Shown: one piece after another, positions 50,047 through 62,084 of the stretch
How positions within the stretch are numbered: the first letter of the stretch is position 1
Layout: each line of letters starts with the position of its first letter
DNA from: Amaurobius ferox
Lineage: Eukaryota > Arthropoda > Arachnida > Araneae > Amaurobiidae
Direction of reading: 5' to 3'
Assembly (NCBI GenBank): GCA_951213105.1
Contig: OX578136.1
Span: 155,193,178 to 155,257,177 of the forward strand
Length of the DNA stretch: 64,000 nucleotides
Notes under the pieces: generated by a model
Told to the model about the DNA's origin: nothing
What the model saw: only the letters and a program-made list of their open reading frames with translations
Databases searched by the model: none
Made by a program: the position numbers and the translations under genes

Positions 50047-50972
50047 TGGTGTTATTACACAGAGCAATTCCTTCCAGCAATTTTTCAGCAACACCATACA
50101 TTTCAATGGGAACAAATCTTGCCGCCGAATTGCCGCAATTCGTTCGTTCTCGGCAATAAAATTTGCTGAATTTCTGAACGGCGAACCAATTAGAGGACGA
50201 TAAAATTGGACGTCACTACGCTCCGCCTTTCCACTCCTCATTTGCATTCAAGATGGCGATGGCGACTGTAATGCAAACACGTCGAAGCAGCTCAATTACG
50301 TTAGAATCTGGAGATGGAAAAATTAATAGAACTTCTACCAAATTACAGACACCTGTGAGATATAAAATATCCAAATTATACGAAAAAATACACTAAAGAA
50401 TGCTTCCTCCCGGCCACACGTTTAACTGCCGTAAACCCCTTGGTTGGCTGTGTGGTCTGGGTCTTCCACTAAAGCTTCCTGAAATTGGAAGCACTAAACA
50501 GGAAGTACCTGTTAGAAAGGAGGGACTTACAGTATCATTGCCGGGCGGAATTGCTAAAGTCTGGAGACGTAAAAATAATCACAGAACTTTTACCAAATTA
50601 CAGACACCTGTGGCATATAAAAGATCCAAATTATACGAAAAAAAACCCCACTAAATAATGCTTCTTGGAATGAACTCGGTGGTATTAGAGATGAGGGGCG
50701 TTTGAGAAAGGCGGGGCATAAAGTATCATTGCCGGGAGTAATTTCTAAAGTCTGGAGATGGAAAAATAACAATAGAACTTTTAACAAATTACAGACACCT
50801 TTAGGATATAAAAGATTCAAATTATACGAAAAACACGCCAAAGAATGTTTTCCGAAATGAAATCGGCGACATTAGAGAGAAGGAACCTATTAAAGAGGCG
50901 GAGCCTATAGTATGATTGACGGGCGGAATTGCCGAAGTTCGGCAATAAAAATTGCCCTGTGTAATAACACCA
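50047..50972. mobile_element. Harbinger-like MITE, TTA target duplication
   Basis: TTA at 50044-50046 and 50973-50975 flank the ends TGGTGTTATTACACAG and CTGTGTAATAACACCA, perfect for 16 bp and matching on to GCAATT with one mismatch. A 3-bp TTA duplication is characteristic of PIF/Harbinger. The 926-bp interior has no transposase. It holds three degenerate tandem units of about 180 bp (TCTGGAGATGGAAAAAT... CAAATTACAGACACCT... CAAATTATACGAAAAA) and, at 50404-50466, a SINE tail with arms GGCCACAC/GTGTGGTC. Confidence 0.9.
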
Positions 50973-51181
50973 TTAGACGCAAACACATCGTTTTTACTGA
51001 ACGTACAATTTGCATATTTGAAGCGAAGCCAATAGTTTGTTTTACGACGCTTGCTTCAGTATTTGCAGATTCTACACAAAGACCACAGCAAGTATTGTGC
51101 AATGACATCATGCAAGCAGGTGTTTTTTTCTGGAATTTATATTTCGTGCTTAACCTTTAGGGGTCAGTGTTCATATAAATC

Positions 51182-51488
51182 ATTTATAAATTTTTGAATA
51201 ATATTACAGAAAGTAACGAAATTTTCACAATCTTTACTCTCCTCTTGTATTTATATTTCATCTACATAGATGCATATGATTATATTAAAACTTATTTTCT
51301 ATTTTTTATTACAACAATTTTATGGTACATTCTGCATTTCATTTGTGAATATAATGAAATATATTTAGTGAATAGTGAAATATATTTCTTCCTGATCACG
51401 TTCGTTTATAAACAAATTTAAATCATTCGACCTCCAAGTATGCATTATCTATCTATATATACAAGTATGTATGAATGTATGTATATAT
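51182..51488. other. no gene; AT-rich
   Basis: Contains one 75-codon hydrophobic open stretch (51194-51421) that is not recognisable as a family. Confidence 0.5.
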
Positions 51489-51835
51489 TGTTGCGACGTA
51501 TCCTCTCAAATCGGGGGGGGGGGGGGGGGGTGCTCTCAAGATACAAAAATGAGTCCGAATTTCTGTATAATTAACGCTCTTATTTAAAAGCACCAATAAG
51601 AAAATTTTCAATCACTAAGGAACTGATTTGTGTGAAAATTGCTCAAAATTGCACTTTAACATAAAATAACTGAAAAACTAATTCGGATTTAAAAAAATAA
51701 AAATCGCTCCAAGGTGTCTTAGGAGCTGACTTGAACGATCACTATCCTGAATGTCTTAGCTGTGTGTCACTTATATTTTTCGTACGAAATTGACAGATGA
51801 ACAAGCAAAAACCGTATTACTATATTATTATAGAT
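51489..51835 (+). repeat. LTR-like dispersed repeat, short copy
   Basis: TGTTGCGACGTATCCTCTCA, a G-run at 51515-51530, GATACAAAAATGAGTCCGAA, then CACTAAGGAACTGAT and a (TTA)-rich end. The head and tail match 16890-18150 with the middle missing. Confidence 0.55.
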
Positions 51836-52005
51836 ATGTTACACGTACATAAATAGTAATTATGAAAAAGTCGAAATGGATTTATACTTATGCTTTGAAC
51901 TTTTTTTTTAATAATTTAAATAAATTTTATTAGTCTATTCAATTTTTGAAATCAAACTGCTCTAAGTCATCTTTGAAAAATTAAAATTAATTGTTACTTT
52001 TTCAG

Positions 52006-52125
52006 CATTCTACAAGGACACGGCAGAATCCTGCGAAGATTTGGCGCAAATGGGATTTTCCAGTCCTAGCACTTACGTCACTAAAGTTGGTGATGAAGAG
52101 AAGCTCCAAAACTGTTTCACCGAGG
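52006..52125 (+). CDS. lectin-WSC gene, two-cysteine module exon
   Basis: The exon starts after a TTTTTCAG acceptor and ends at GAGG|GTGAGC. It is phase 1 at both ends, in frame with the WSC exon. It encodes about 40 residues with the pattern SCEDLAQMGFSSPSTYV and then LQNCF, two cysteines about 30 residues apart. The Ser-Cys-x-Asp-Leu...Gly...Tyr layout resembles the first strand-turn of fibrinogen C-like segments in extracellular proteins, but I would not assign a family from this alone. If unspliced, the frame stays open past 52125 to a TAA at about 52238, giving an alternative C-terminus. Confidence 0.78.
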
Positions 52126-53906
52126 GTGAGCCTCGTCATTTCTTATATGTTTGTTTCATTAAGTCATATACAGACATCCTTCAACATCTAACAAAATTTT
52201 TCAAATCGCCGTCGAATCTCTTCTTGAGCTATATCTAAAATACAAAACTGCATATAAAACTGTATAAAACTGCAGATAAATTAAATACTGTTTTGTTATA
52301 CCTGCAATTACGTTTATTATACAAGATTTTCACGAATCTTAACAAAGAAATTTTTGAACCTATACTCTTAACCTGATATTTTTGATTTAAAATTTATTTT
52401 GAACTTTTTGTAACTAATTTTAAATTTGATAACTATCTCAAAAAGTCAATGATTAGCGAGGGGGGAGGGGGCACAATTTTTTTAAGTCAGCCCAAGTTCG
52501 GATAACTGTAACATAATATCCATATTAAAAGTACAAAATACTATATACGCAAAACCGCTATATGAGAGGCATAATCGGTTAATTAGAGTGAAAATATTTA
52601 AATTTTAATTGTAACTTATGAGACATTTTCTAAAATCATCGAGCTATTTACGGATCTCATTACAACATATCTTATTACAGAATAGGATCTTATTAAGGGA
52701 TCTTATTACAATATCTTAAAGAATAACATGTTTTTAGTAGATTTACATATGAAGATTGAGGAAATAGTTTATTTAATTTAAAGGAAAGAGAAATATGAAA
52801 TCGTGTCATAGAAATTTTGGTAACTGTTTTTTTTTTACGAAATCTTAAAATCGCCTTATAAACAGTTTGCTCTAACTTCTGACAGAAATAATCTGGAAAT
52901 TAAATACTTTATTAAAACATTTTCAGATTAAAATCATCAGTTTACTAACCAGGGTCGGTAAAGACCCTGGTTGGTGAACTCAAAAAAACAAGAACGTGAT
53001 AGTCATTCATGATCGAATGAAATTAAATGAGAGTACCAATACACCAATTGAAGTAGAGTAAGAAAATATTTGCTTTTATCGATAAATCTCAATAACGAAT
53101 AATTTTAAAACGTATTCATGTTTTACAAAATGAAAAATTTAAATCACTTCATGTGGTTTATTTTACGCTCCTATTTGTTGAAACCATGGCGGTAAAAGTA
53201 GGGAGATAAAACTTGATATTGAGAAAACGCCAATATCGTTTGAGATAATCATTCAGGTGGCGCTGGGATAAAATAAGTAGCCCTGCGCAGTATGCATTTC
53301 TATGGCGAGAGGCCTAAAATATTTATTTAAACTGTCAATTTTGTAAAAATAAATTAATAGCGCAATGCAAAATAGAACTAAAACAATGAATAATATTCCT
53401 AATTATTCCTAGTATTCAAAATTATTTTACCTTTTAATTTATTTTTATCTCCATATTTTCTGTACTCTATCGTACAATTATGAATAAATACTGGTTTATT
53501 GTACTCATAAATAGGGAACCTTTAATTTAAAAATAATCAAAAATACATATAATGAATACTATGCCTTTCTGCTGTGTTAACTAACAGTAGTAGCTACTTT
53601 ACTAACACTAGCGACACCTAGATATAATTCTCAAAGCATCATGGCATTTTCAAGCTTTTCATTCATAGGAGTTTTATCTCCTTCTTTCTAACTCCATGGT
53701 TGGAACCAATTAATAAAATAAAACTAGAAAAGAGAGATATAGACCTGGAATAGTTCGCTCACATTTATATCTATGTGTTATTTAAAAATATCCAGCATAC
53801 GAAAATAAACATCAGTAAAAAATTTTACCCAGATTTGTCAAAGGATAATTTTGTAAATTTTAAGAGTTTGATTATCATAATGATTCACTTTTCTTTCTTC
53901 TTTCAG
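52126..53906 (+). other. last intron of the lectin-WSC gene
   Basis: A GTGAGC...TTTCAG intron of 1.8 kb. It carries a perfect 9-bp-stem hairpin near 52951-52975 (ACCAGGGTC/GACCCTGGT) and a MITE with about 33-bp imperfect inverted ends at 53183-53702. No other coding signal seen. Confidence 0.65.
53183..53702. mobile_element. MITE with about 33-bp imperfect inverted ends
   Basis: AACCATGGCGGTAAAAGTAG at the left and the complement of the right end (AACCATGGAGTTAGAAAGAA) match, followed by GGAGATAAAACT on both sides. Length about 520 bp, no ORF. A related copy lies at 54566-55672. Confidence 0.8.
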
Positions 53907-53947
53907 AAGCAGTAAAACTTTCTACTCATTTCTTGAAATCTAGTTAA
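53907..53947 (+). CDS. lectin-WSC gene, putative terminal exon
   Basis: A strong polypyrimidine tract (TTTTCTTTCTTCTTTCAG) precedes an exon that is in the required phase. The leftover G of the preceding exon plus AA gives Glu, followed by AVKLSTHFLKSS and TAA at 53945-53947. The protein would end here, without a transmembrane segment, so the whole product is probably secreted. I saw no canonical AATAAA in the next 250 bases, only T-rich sequence. The exon is short, so this call rests on splice signal quality and phase rather than homology. Confidence 0.5.
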
Positions 53948-54565
53948 TATGGAAAGAAGCTTTAGAAATGCCTAATTGTATTTTGCATTTTAACTTATTT
54001 TAGATGGCATCACGGCATTTGTTTATCTTTATTGATAAAATTGTGTGTATGTTATGAATTTTGTTTTATTTTTATAAAATATTTAATTTTTGTGAAACAA
54101 AATTTTCATGTGAAATAACATGATGAAAAACGTTCCTTAACGAATAAGATAATCTAGGAAACGGGCAAGGTAAGTTTTCTCCCTTCAATTTTTCTGATTA
54201 GAAGTTCACATCTGACCATGAGACATTAGAAAGTCCTCCAGGAAAAGTATCTCTCCCTTCTCATCATGTCCATTCCTGACCTAACAAAATCTACTCCCTG
54301 CTCTGTAGAGACGAAGTGAAAGAGTAAATAAGAATTAGGAACTACTTAAGAAGAGAAAATTAATTAAGGAGGTGAGATTACTATTTCAGAGCTTTTACAT
54401 GGAATATATATTTTATATTGTCTTTTGAATTTAATTCTGTAATATATATATCCTCCAATCGGTGAATTTTACTGCTAAGAACTTTGCCTTGTAACCTAGA
54501 TCAGTCTGTATCTTTTATGTGAGTGTTGTGATTTATCTGCTTCCTAATCACTATTCTGAGCATTG
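53948..54565. other. 3' flank of the lectin gene, nothing recognised
   Basis: T-rich with no canonical AATAAA within about 250 bp of the stop. Confidence 0.5.
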
Positions 54566-55672
54566 ACATAAGGAGTAAAATCTCATGTCTGGAAAACGTC
54601 ACAATCGTTTGAGACTGTGGCAGCAAAGACATCTGATCAAAGATGCTTGGAACCTGTACCCGAAGTATAAGAACGGAGGAGAAGCTAGCTTTTGCTGTAT
54701 GATTATAATGTCGATCTTGTAAGCATAAGGTCCCGAGTTCGGTCCTGGCTTGGAACTGGTAACATCCTTCCGCCACAGCGATGACTGGACGTTTGAAACA
54801 CGCAATCTTCTCACGCCAACGATCTCACCTCTCAACACGAGATGGCAACACCACACGGAGTCAGAGGCCTTGCCACTCCCTTCCTGGTTGACCACGACTG
54901 ACGTCACGCCCGAGGCGATACGCCTCCCGGCCTTCAGCCCTCAACTGAAATTCGAACGGGGACACGCGGGGGGGTTTCGAGGCGGGCCCCCTCCTCGCCG
55001 AAATCCGACCCGGGCTCCTTATCAGGTAGGGGAGTGTGCGGCAGTAAAGACATCTGATCAAAGATGCTTGGAACCTGTACCCGAATTATAAGAACGGAGG
55101 AGAAGCTAGCTTTTGTTCTATAGTTATAACGTCGGTCTTGTAAGCAAAGAGTCCTCTTTCGGGGCCCGGCGACTCCCAATCGCCACAAGACAATCATTCA
55201 GGTGGCGCTGGGGTACGATAAGTTCCACCGGATTGTATACATGTCTATGAAGAAAGGCTCGAATTAAATTAAATAATATTTATTTAAGCTGTTAATTTTG
55301 CAAAAAACAATGATCATTATGCAATGCAAATTAGATTTCAAATATAATATATTATTCCTATGTATTCAAATTTATTTTACCGTTCAATTTATTTTTGTCA
55401 ACATATATTATGTACCCTGTTGTACAACTAGGACAAAATACTTATTACTTCTACTCATAAATATAGAACTTTAATTTAAAAATAACCAAACTACACATAT
55501 GCTAAACACTGCCTTTTCGTGGTGTATCACATGAGAAAAAATGGGATTTTACTAACAATAATGACACCTAGATAAAATCCTCAAAGCGGTATTTTACTTT
55601 CAAGCTTTAAAGATTGAAGGAGATAACACCCACAGGAGTTTTATCTCCTTCTTTATAACTCCGTGGTTCTGA
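54566..55672. mobile_element. MITE copy (sister of 53183) split by a SINE-like insertion
   Basis: 54566-54615 (TGTCTGGAAAACGTCACAAT CGTTTGAGAC) and 55188-55672 (CAATCATTCAGGTGGCGCTG... AGGAGTTTTATCTCCTTC) align in order with the two parts of the 53183-53702 MITE. The missing middle is replaced by the insertion at 54616-55187, with AGAC on both sides. Confidence 0.8.
54616..55187. mobile_element. GC-rich SINE-like insertion, 421-bp unit plus partial second unit
   Basis: AGACATCTGATCAAAGATGC and a tRNA-like CTTGTAAGCATAAGGTCCCG AGTTCGGTCC block occur at 54627-54750 and again at about 55048-55165, offset 421 bp. The ends read TGTGGCAG and CGCCACA, weakly inverted. It is much richer in GC than its surroundings. 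Confidence 0.72.
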
Positions 55673-57273
55673 GAATTTGATGCCGGCTGCGTGATAAGAC
55701 TGGTTTGGTCGGGTTCATTAGATATTTTGAAAACTGTGGCACATAGCAAGTTTACTGGCTGCCATTGCATGTATCGGATATCGAATATTGGATATTTCTT
55801 ATTCCATTCTACAGCTATCGGTGTTTATCATTGCCCCCCCCCCCCCTTGCGTTGGCCGCCGGCGGCCCAAACTTCTGTAGTATTAACTAATTTAGGTTTT
55901 CATAGCCGCAAACCCACTGGCTCGGCTCCTAAGCTCGGCATAATAATAATAATAATAATAATAATGATAATAATAATTAAGAAAATAATAATAATTAGAT
56001 ATTCCGTGCCGAAAAGCGTAAAAGGGATTGACGGATGTATGCTGACAATTGCAATAGGAGCGTGATCTTTCAGATTGGCGAAAGTGAGCTACACAACGAG
56101 TTTTGTTTCTGCCACTGGGAGTAATTCTATTTTGTGTGGGTGAACATCTTTAGCCAAGGGCGACAGCGGTTCATTAATGCTGGTTTCTGTTCATCAATGC
56201 TGGTTCTTACAAAACATAATTGAACCATTTTATTCTCATCTGAAATCATTTTGTCTGTAAACTTTGCAGTTTTTTTTATAAACTTCTGTTAAACATAATG
56301 CTATTGGCAGTGATATAAATGGATCTTAATATACAGAGTATAAATGTATAGTTATGTGAAGCTAAAAGGTGTTTCCTTATCAATAAGCAAAAATACTTTG
56401 TGAGAAGGATAAGGAAAAACTAAAGGAGCGTAATTAAGTGCAGTTGAATAAACAATACAACATGCATTTGTTTTGAGGAAACATTGGATTCCCTTCTTCA
56501 ATGTTGAACAGACCAATAAACCCGTAGTATCCTAATCTAGATATTTTCTAGTTAGAATACATGAACTATGAAAAGAAAAATCTATCGAAAGTATATTATT
56601 TAACCTTTTCAATTTAAATATGTTTACTAAACACACATTTTATACTTTTTATGTTATAACTGATTCTGCTTAAAATATACCATATTTTATGTATTTTTTA
56701 GATTATTTGATGAAATGTAATGATATATGCTCTAGAAGAAGATTGACATGAAGTTTCGTCAAAAATTGTATGAATTAAACTTTTACGAGAATTTTAAACC
56801 ATTAATTGAGTTAAATCTATATGCTTCATATATTGATTTGAAAATATTGTTCTACCTCAAAAGTACTTTGAAAAAATAATAATAATAACATGGTATGAAA
56901 CAATGTCCAGAAGTTATATACTGGTATTACCATTAAGTTTTTGTATCTATAAATAAATATGTATTCTAAAAATGTATTCTCTTTTTTCACGAGTATATAA
57001 GCCACGAGTATATAAGTCACGAGTATATAAGCTTCTGTAAGCTTGCATGTATTCATCCACATATGCTCACTTGTATAGGATTTCCTGAACGATAAACTTT
57101 GAATGAAATCAATAATATATGTATTCTCTTACAACACTAAGAGTTACGCTCGCCAACTATACGTTCTTATAATAATTTTCACACTACTTTAGAAATAGCA
57201 TGAATGATCTAAACATTCTGCAAACGCTTTAAACCGCACAGATTCACAATACTCTCATTTGGCATTAATTTTT
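55673..57273. other. no gene or repeat recognised
   Basis: Short GAGTATATAAGYCAC repeats occur at 56988-57030. No exon or TE seen. Confidence 0.5.
55930..56000. repeat. (AAT)n microsatellite
   Basis: ATAATAATAATAATAATAAT with a GATAAT variant, in otherwise unassigned sequence. A C-run occurs at 55832-55846. Confidence 0.9.
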
Positions 57274-58242
57274 ACTTTCCTTATATCCATAATGTATAAG
57301 GAAAGTATTGTGACGAGGTCGAAAATTCGAATTCGAGTTTTCGACGGGAGAGCACGTTTCAAGCATCCCTGATCACGAATCAAATATTTTTTAAGTGATG
57401 TCTGTGTGTGTGTGTGTGTGTGAAAGTATGTGTGTGTGTGTGTGTCAGTGAGTCTGTGGAGACGATAACTGGCGAACGAATGGACCGATTCGAACCAAAT
57501 TTGGTACAAAAATCCCTATCCGTAAACACTGGAAGCCTATTGTTTTTATACGTAATCGAATGTTCAAAACCCCCCTCAATTTCCGAATAAAATTTTGAAA
57601 AAATCGTCAAAAAATCAAAACCACTAATAAAGTTACGCAAATAGATATTTCTTATGTAATTTTTCATTAGAAAACGATTGACATAAATTTTAGAACGCTA
57701 ACATGAACCGTTCTCGAGATATTACACATTTTTCAAAAGAATTATTAAAAAGTCATTTAAAATGAAAAAAAAAAAATTCCTATTGAGAAACATGTTCACT
57801 TTTCATATGTAATACCATACGATAAATTATGTGACATCATTTTCGTGGATCTAGCTCGTTCCATTCATGAAAAAAGATACTTTGAGTAATTCTTTGGTAT
57901 TTGAACGCCAATAGTCATTTATCTGCTGTAAGAACAACTTACAGCAGATAGTAGTCTATAACGCTTAGCGTTATGGACTACTATCTTAGTCCATAACGCT
58001 TGGCGAGATTTTGGCGGAATGTCGCCAACTTGGCGAATTTTTGAAATGTTGCTAAATTAACGAAAATCTCGCCAAATAGATAAAAATGACGCTAAATCAA
58101 TGAAAATGACAACTAATTGTCGAAAATTCAATATCTTGGAAAGAATATTAGTATCTACTATAAAAAAAAACTTATTTTTTTACTGTAAAAGTAGTAAATT
58201 CATTACATTATATAAGGAAAGTCATGTGTTGCCCACATCAGA
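57274..58242 (-). mobile_element. repeat family A, copy 8
   Basis: A complete inverted copy of 0.97 kb. It includes an internal inverted duplication TTAGCGTTATGGACTACTAT near 57945-58000. Confidence 0.9.
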
Positions 58243-59185
58243 TTTTTCCAATAGTGAACTTCACTACATTTATACTATATGTGATTCCAGAAGTAAATGT
58301 ATTTTGCATAGTGTAGAATGTGCCATTGGCAGGTAGGCGCGCGCCGGGTCAAGATATAATAGTGAAGCCAAACTGTCACAAAACAAAGTCACTTTTACTG
58401 TTATATTTATGGCAAATGTCAATTTCAATTAGGCAAGGTCGTATAAGCAGCGGTCTTGAGTTTGCGACAATGGTTAACCGCAAATAGAGTGTTTGATAAT
58501 GTCTCCAGCCAACCAACCTGCGCAACAGGGAGTGCGCGCATGTCTCCAATCAACCAAAGTTCACAAAGGCGTACCAGACGTGCTCTATGGCTTGAAATGT
58601 ACGGGATTAAAAAAAAAGTTAAAGTTTTCAATTCTGCAAAATATTAATTCCGATTTGACACTTCATTGATACGACACTTAGATGTCATAGAGAGCGATTC
58701 TGGACTTCAATCTGCATTGATGGCTAGAGATGACTAAGTAAGCAAAAATTGAAGTTGCGTTGGTGAAGCCACAAAATGCCACAAAATGTGACAAAGTCGC
58801 AATAAGCAAATGAGTGTCACTGATGTGATAAAAGTTGGTAACAGTTTTTCTACTTGTGTGTACACACAGATTCAGAAAGGACACCTACCTATTCAATGTA
58901 ATCTTTGTAGCGAGATATTTTTTAATCGATGTGTCAGAACAAACTTGGACTAATTCTAACTGGCATCCCATGTCAGATCCCTCCAAAATTTATAAGTGCT
59001 TAAAATGTTAATAATAACAAGACTTCAATGAATTGATTTATTTTAATTGTGCGATATTTAATGAATTATCGCATTAATGGAATTTGTCTTTTAGTGTTGA
59101 TAGCAGCAATAAATGTGGGTTATAACCAAATAACGCAATAGTCTCCTAAGAGTTTTATAGCAACATAAGAGTTTTATAGTAACAT
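58243..59185. other. no gene or repeat recognised
   Basis: Short open stretches on both strands without a recognisable domain. Confidence 0.5.
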
Positions 59186-59189
59186 TTAT

Positions 59190-59245
59190 TTATCGTATAG
59201 TAACTATTATTGTAGCAGCATATAATAATAGTTACTATACGATAA
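59190..59245. repeat. perfect 22-bp inverted repeat, 12-base loop
   Basis: TTATCGTATAGTAACTATTA plus TT on the left and the exact reverse complement on the right at 59224-59245. No family recognised. Confidence 0.95.
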
Positions 59246-60596
59246 CGGAAAAAGGTTTTTAATACTCACTACCACTAACCAGGGCACAACAATTTAAGCA
59301 GGAACAGAAGTCACTCTACGACAATTGAAAAGGGTTTTTAACACCCACTATCAAGTCAAACAACCAGGGTATAAACAATATAATCTCCACACAGTTAAAG
59401 TTATCACAATAAATGAAACTGTTATTCGTGTTAGACTATAACTTTCTAATATGTCCTTGAAGAAAGCAAGCATAAGAAAATTAGATGACTACAATTGGGC
59501 CCTCTTCCCTAGATACCAAAAGTTCTCACTCCAGCCCACACATTACGCTAAGCGAAAGGAAAGGAACAGAAAGGTCGCATTGATATGAGATTCAAAATAA
59601 AACGGAGAGAAAAAAATTGAAACTTTTAAATTACTAGCAAAAATAAGGAAATGGTGAAAAATCAGAAGGAGAAAGAAGTAGTCAAACCCATATAAAGAGA
59701 AAAAGGTAGCAAAATTGCGAAAATAGTAACTAAATGGGAGGGAGATATGATGAAACATAAAAAACACAGATTATCATAAGCATATTTAAAATAAACGAAA
59801 ATATGTAGTAAATAATAAAATGAAGGAAACAAGCAGTTTCGGGGTTAAATGAGCTACATTTATCAAAACATGAAACTTTAAAACGAACCTGAGGAAGAGA
59901 GCTCAAAACACCATCGAAACAATTGTATTCACCTAATTTTTGTATGCCTTCTTGCTTTAAAGAAGTATTAGAAGGTTACATTCAGAAGTTATGTCTGTTC
60001 AGGACCGCTGCTGGGGGGGGGGGGGGGTGCAAACACCACTAAAATGGAAGGGGCTGGGATCTGGAGGGGGTGCGGACCCCTAATATTTTGTATTTGAGGC
60101 TGGAGATAACATACAGCATACACAAAAGGTGAAAATTAAATATAGGGGAGTCCTTGATAAATGTGTAGGGGGGGGTCCACAATCTGTATGGGCAGGGCTG
60201 ATCTAAGAGCAGCTTTAGAGCGTTTTTGATTTTCATTTCAAAGTACGATAAAATTGTTTTCACTTTGGTGGTATTATACATATGTATAATAATAAAGAAC
60301 CGAATCTGCAATGTATTAGTAACCAAGTAAATGTGTAATTCCAGATCGTGAAAAATTGGTGTTTGTAATTACTTTGTTTGATTGTTTATAAGAATCAACA
60401 ACAAGACAGATAATTGTTATATGTATTAATAATTGCATTTTAATCGGGATTCTCTATGATAATTCATAGGTGATAAACGCTCTAATATTTATAAAAATCA
60501 ACAACAAGACATAATTATTAGCTGTAATTATAAGTACATTATAATCGTAATTGTTCCCTAGAATCATAGTTGCGAAATGCTCCTAAGTAATCGACA

Positions 60597-60785
60597 ATGA
60601 AAAGTGTAATGCTTTTGTCCTCGGCCATCATTTTGGCGTTCCTGCCAGCAACCCACCCCAAAATTTCAGAACTGTGCGTTTCGCCGTCTGTTCGCAATAC
60701 AGGAGCACAATTGGTCAGGGTGTTTCTTAATATAGAGAGACAATGTATATATCAAGATAAAGTGTTCAATATGGCGAGAAAATAG
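60597..60785 (+). CDS. possible small secreted peptide or first exon
   Basis: A 62-codon frame starting at an ATG in good context (GACAATGA). The first about 21 residues, MKSVMLLSSAIILAFLPATH, look like a signal peptide. The mature part would have two cysteines and ends in TAG. No family resemblance and no clear splice donor; the surroundings are featureless. It may be chance, or the first exon of an unseen gene. Confidence 0.3.
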   Translation: MKSVMLLSSAIILAFLPATHPKISELCVSPSVRNTGAQLVRVFLNIERQCIYQDKVFNMARK

Positions 60786-61403
60786 ACAACCTTGGACGTT
60801 TCAGATCTACAAACGCTGGGTTCGAATTCCAGGTATGGATAATCATAAACATAGCATCATGCACGTGCACCCTTCAACTCTGATGATCATTGGTCTTTTG
60901 TGATGAAAACGAACCACTGTAAACGCATCAATATGTACACTTAAAAATATTAACAGTAATAAACACATTCAATTCTCCCACAATTTTCCCCAGTCAAGAT
61001 TGAATATATCTCAAATATGTATTATGATCATAAAAAAATCTACATACAGTAGACTTCCGAAATGGAAATTCAGTAAACTTCTATCAAGTGAAGTATACTA
61101 TATTATTTAACAAGGAATCTTTTTCATCTTTGCAGGGAGGTTTTGTTTCTTCTTCCTACAAGAGAGCTAGCTGTGTGCAATTTTGACGGAAAATATTTTA
61201 AAGAGCGGAGTACGAAGTAAATCATGAAATAATTGTGACAGGGATGAAACGAAATTATATGACGAAAGTGCCACCCTGTTCATTGATGTCCCCGCTATAC
61301 GTCACTATTCAGGGCTGCCGACACAGGGTGACAAAAGAATGTATTACATAAAGGTCCCGGAGGCTTGGGGACCGGGCAACATAAGCAGTTTGTTGTTGTT
61401 GTT

Positions 61404-61660
61404 GAGATCCAGATCGTCCGACCTACCAGGAAGGTTTAAGGTAACGATTTGGACGACCGGGAAGTGCCACCCAATTTAGACCGGAACCCAGTGGGGGAGG
61501 CATCCACAGGGACCGTACCTTCCTTCCCCTACCACCAACCTCTCGCAAGGACTTACGGACCCACATGTTTAACGTGATCGTACTCCGCATGAACACGGCG
61601 GCAGTTGTGGCAGCGTGCAAATCCAGCGCGCAAAGCACCGAGCTACCGCGCCCGAAATGG
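61404..61660 (-). mobile_element. SINE family B, inverted copy
   Basis: The reverse strand has the degraded head, body and tail, with arms GGTCGTCC and GGACGATC and a (GTT)n/(AAC)n end at 61389-61402. The stem is compensated relative to the 9.2-kb copy. Confidence 0.85.
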
Positions 61661-62084
61661 GCCAACAACACGCGGTGTTCCCAGGTGGTCACCCACCCAA
61701 GTCACCCACATAAACAGTTTGTGAAAAAGGTCAATAACTTGTAATATAAGGAATGATAGAGATAGTAGTAAGGAATGGTAGACCCAGGCATTTGCTGCAC
61801 AGAAGCTTGAACAATTATGACCAGCATGCGCTTATGGTTTGGCTGACTTCCGCACGTTCACCAGGTGGAGTGACTGCGAGTGTTACATCCAAAGGTTTCA
61901 TCGTCGATAACTTCGTCGTTCGTTTGAAACTATAAACTGAATTCCATTACTCCATCAGAACTGTACAGGTACATCATGCCATCGTCACACGCAATGCGCA
62001 TCATCCTCTTACCATACGAAATATACGGAAGGAGTGATGTTTCACATCACTTATATATAATTGTCTAACGTGTTAACGGGTTTT

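Larger units (their letters stand above)
44320..52005 (+). other. intron between the WSC and two-cysteine exons
   Basis: A GTATGG...TTTCAG intron of 7.7 kb. It contains an internally deleted mariner, palindrome clusters (45.8 and 46.8 kb), a hairpin-rich segment and 103-bp duplication (47.46-47.94 kb), family A copy 7, a Tc1 remnant, a Harbinger-like MITE and an LTR-like fragment at 51.49 kb. 45164-45820 and 46080-46830 show nothing else I can name. Confidence 0.75.
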
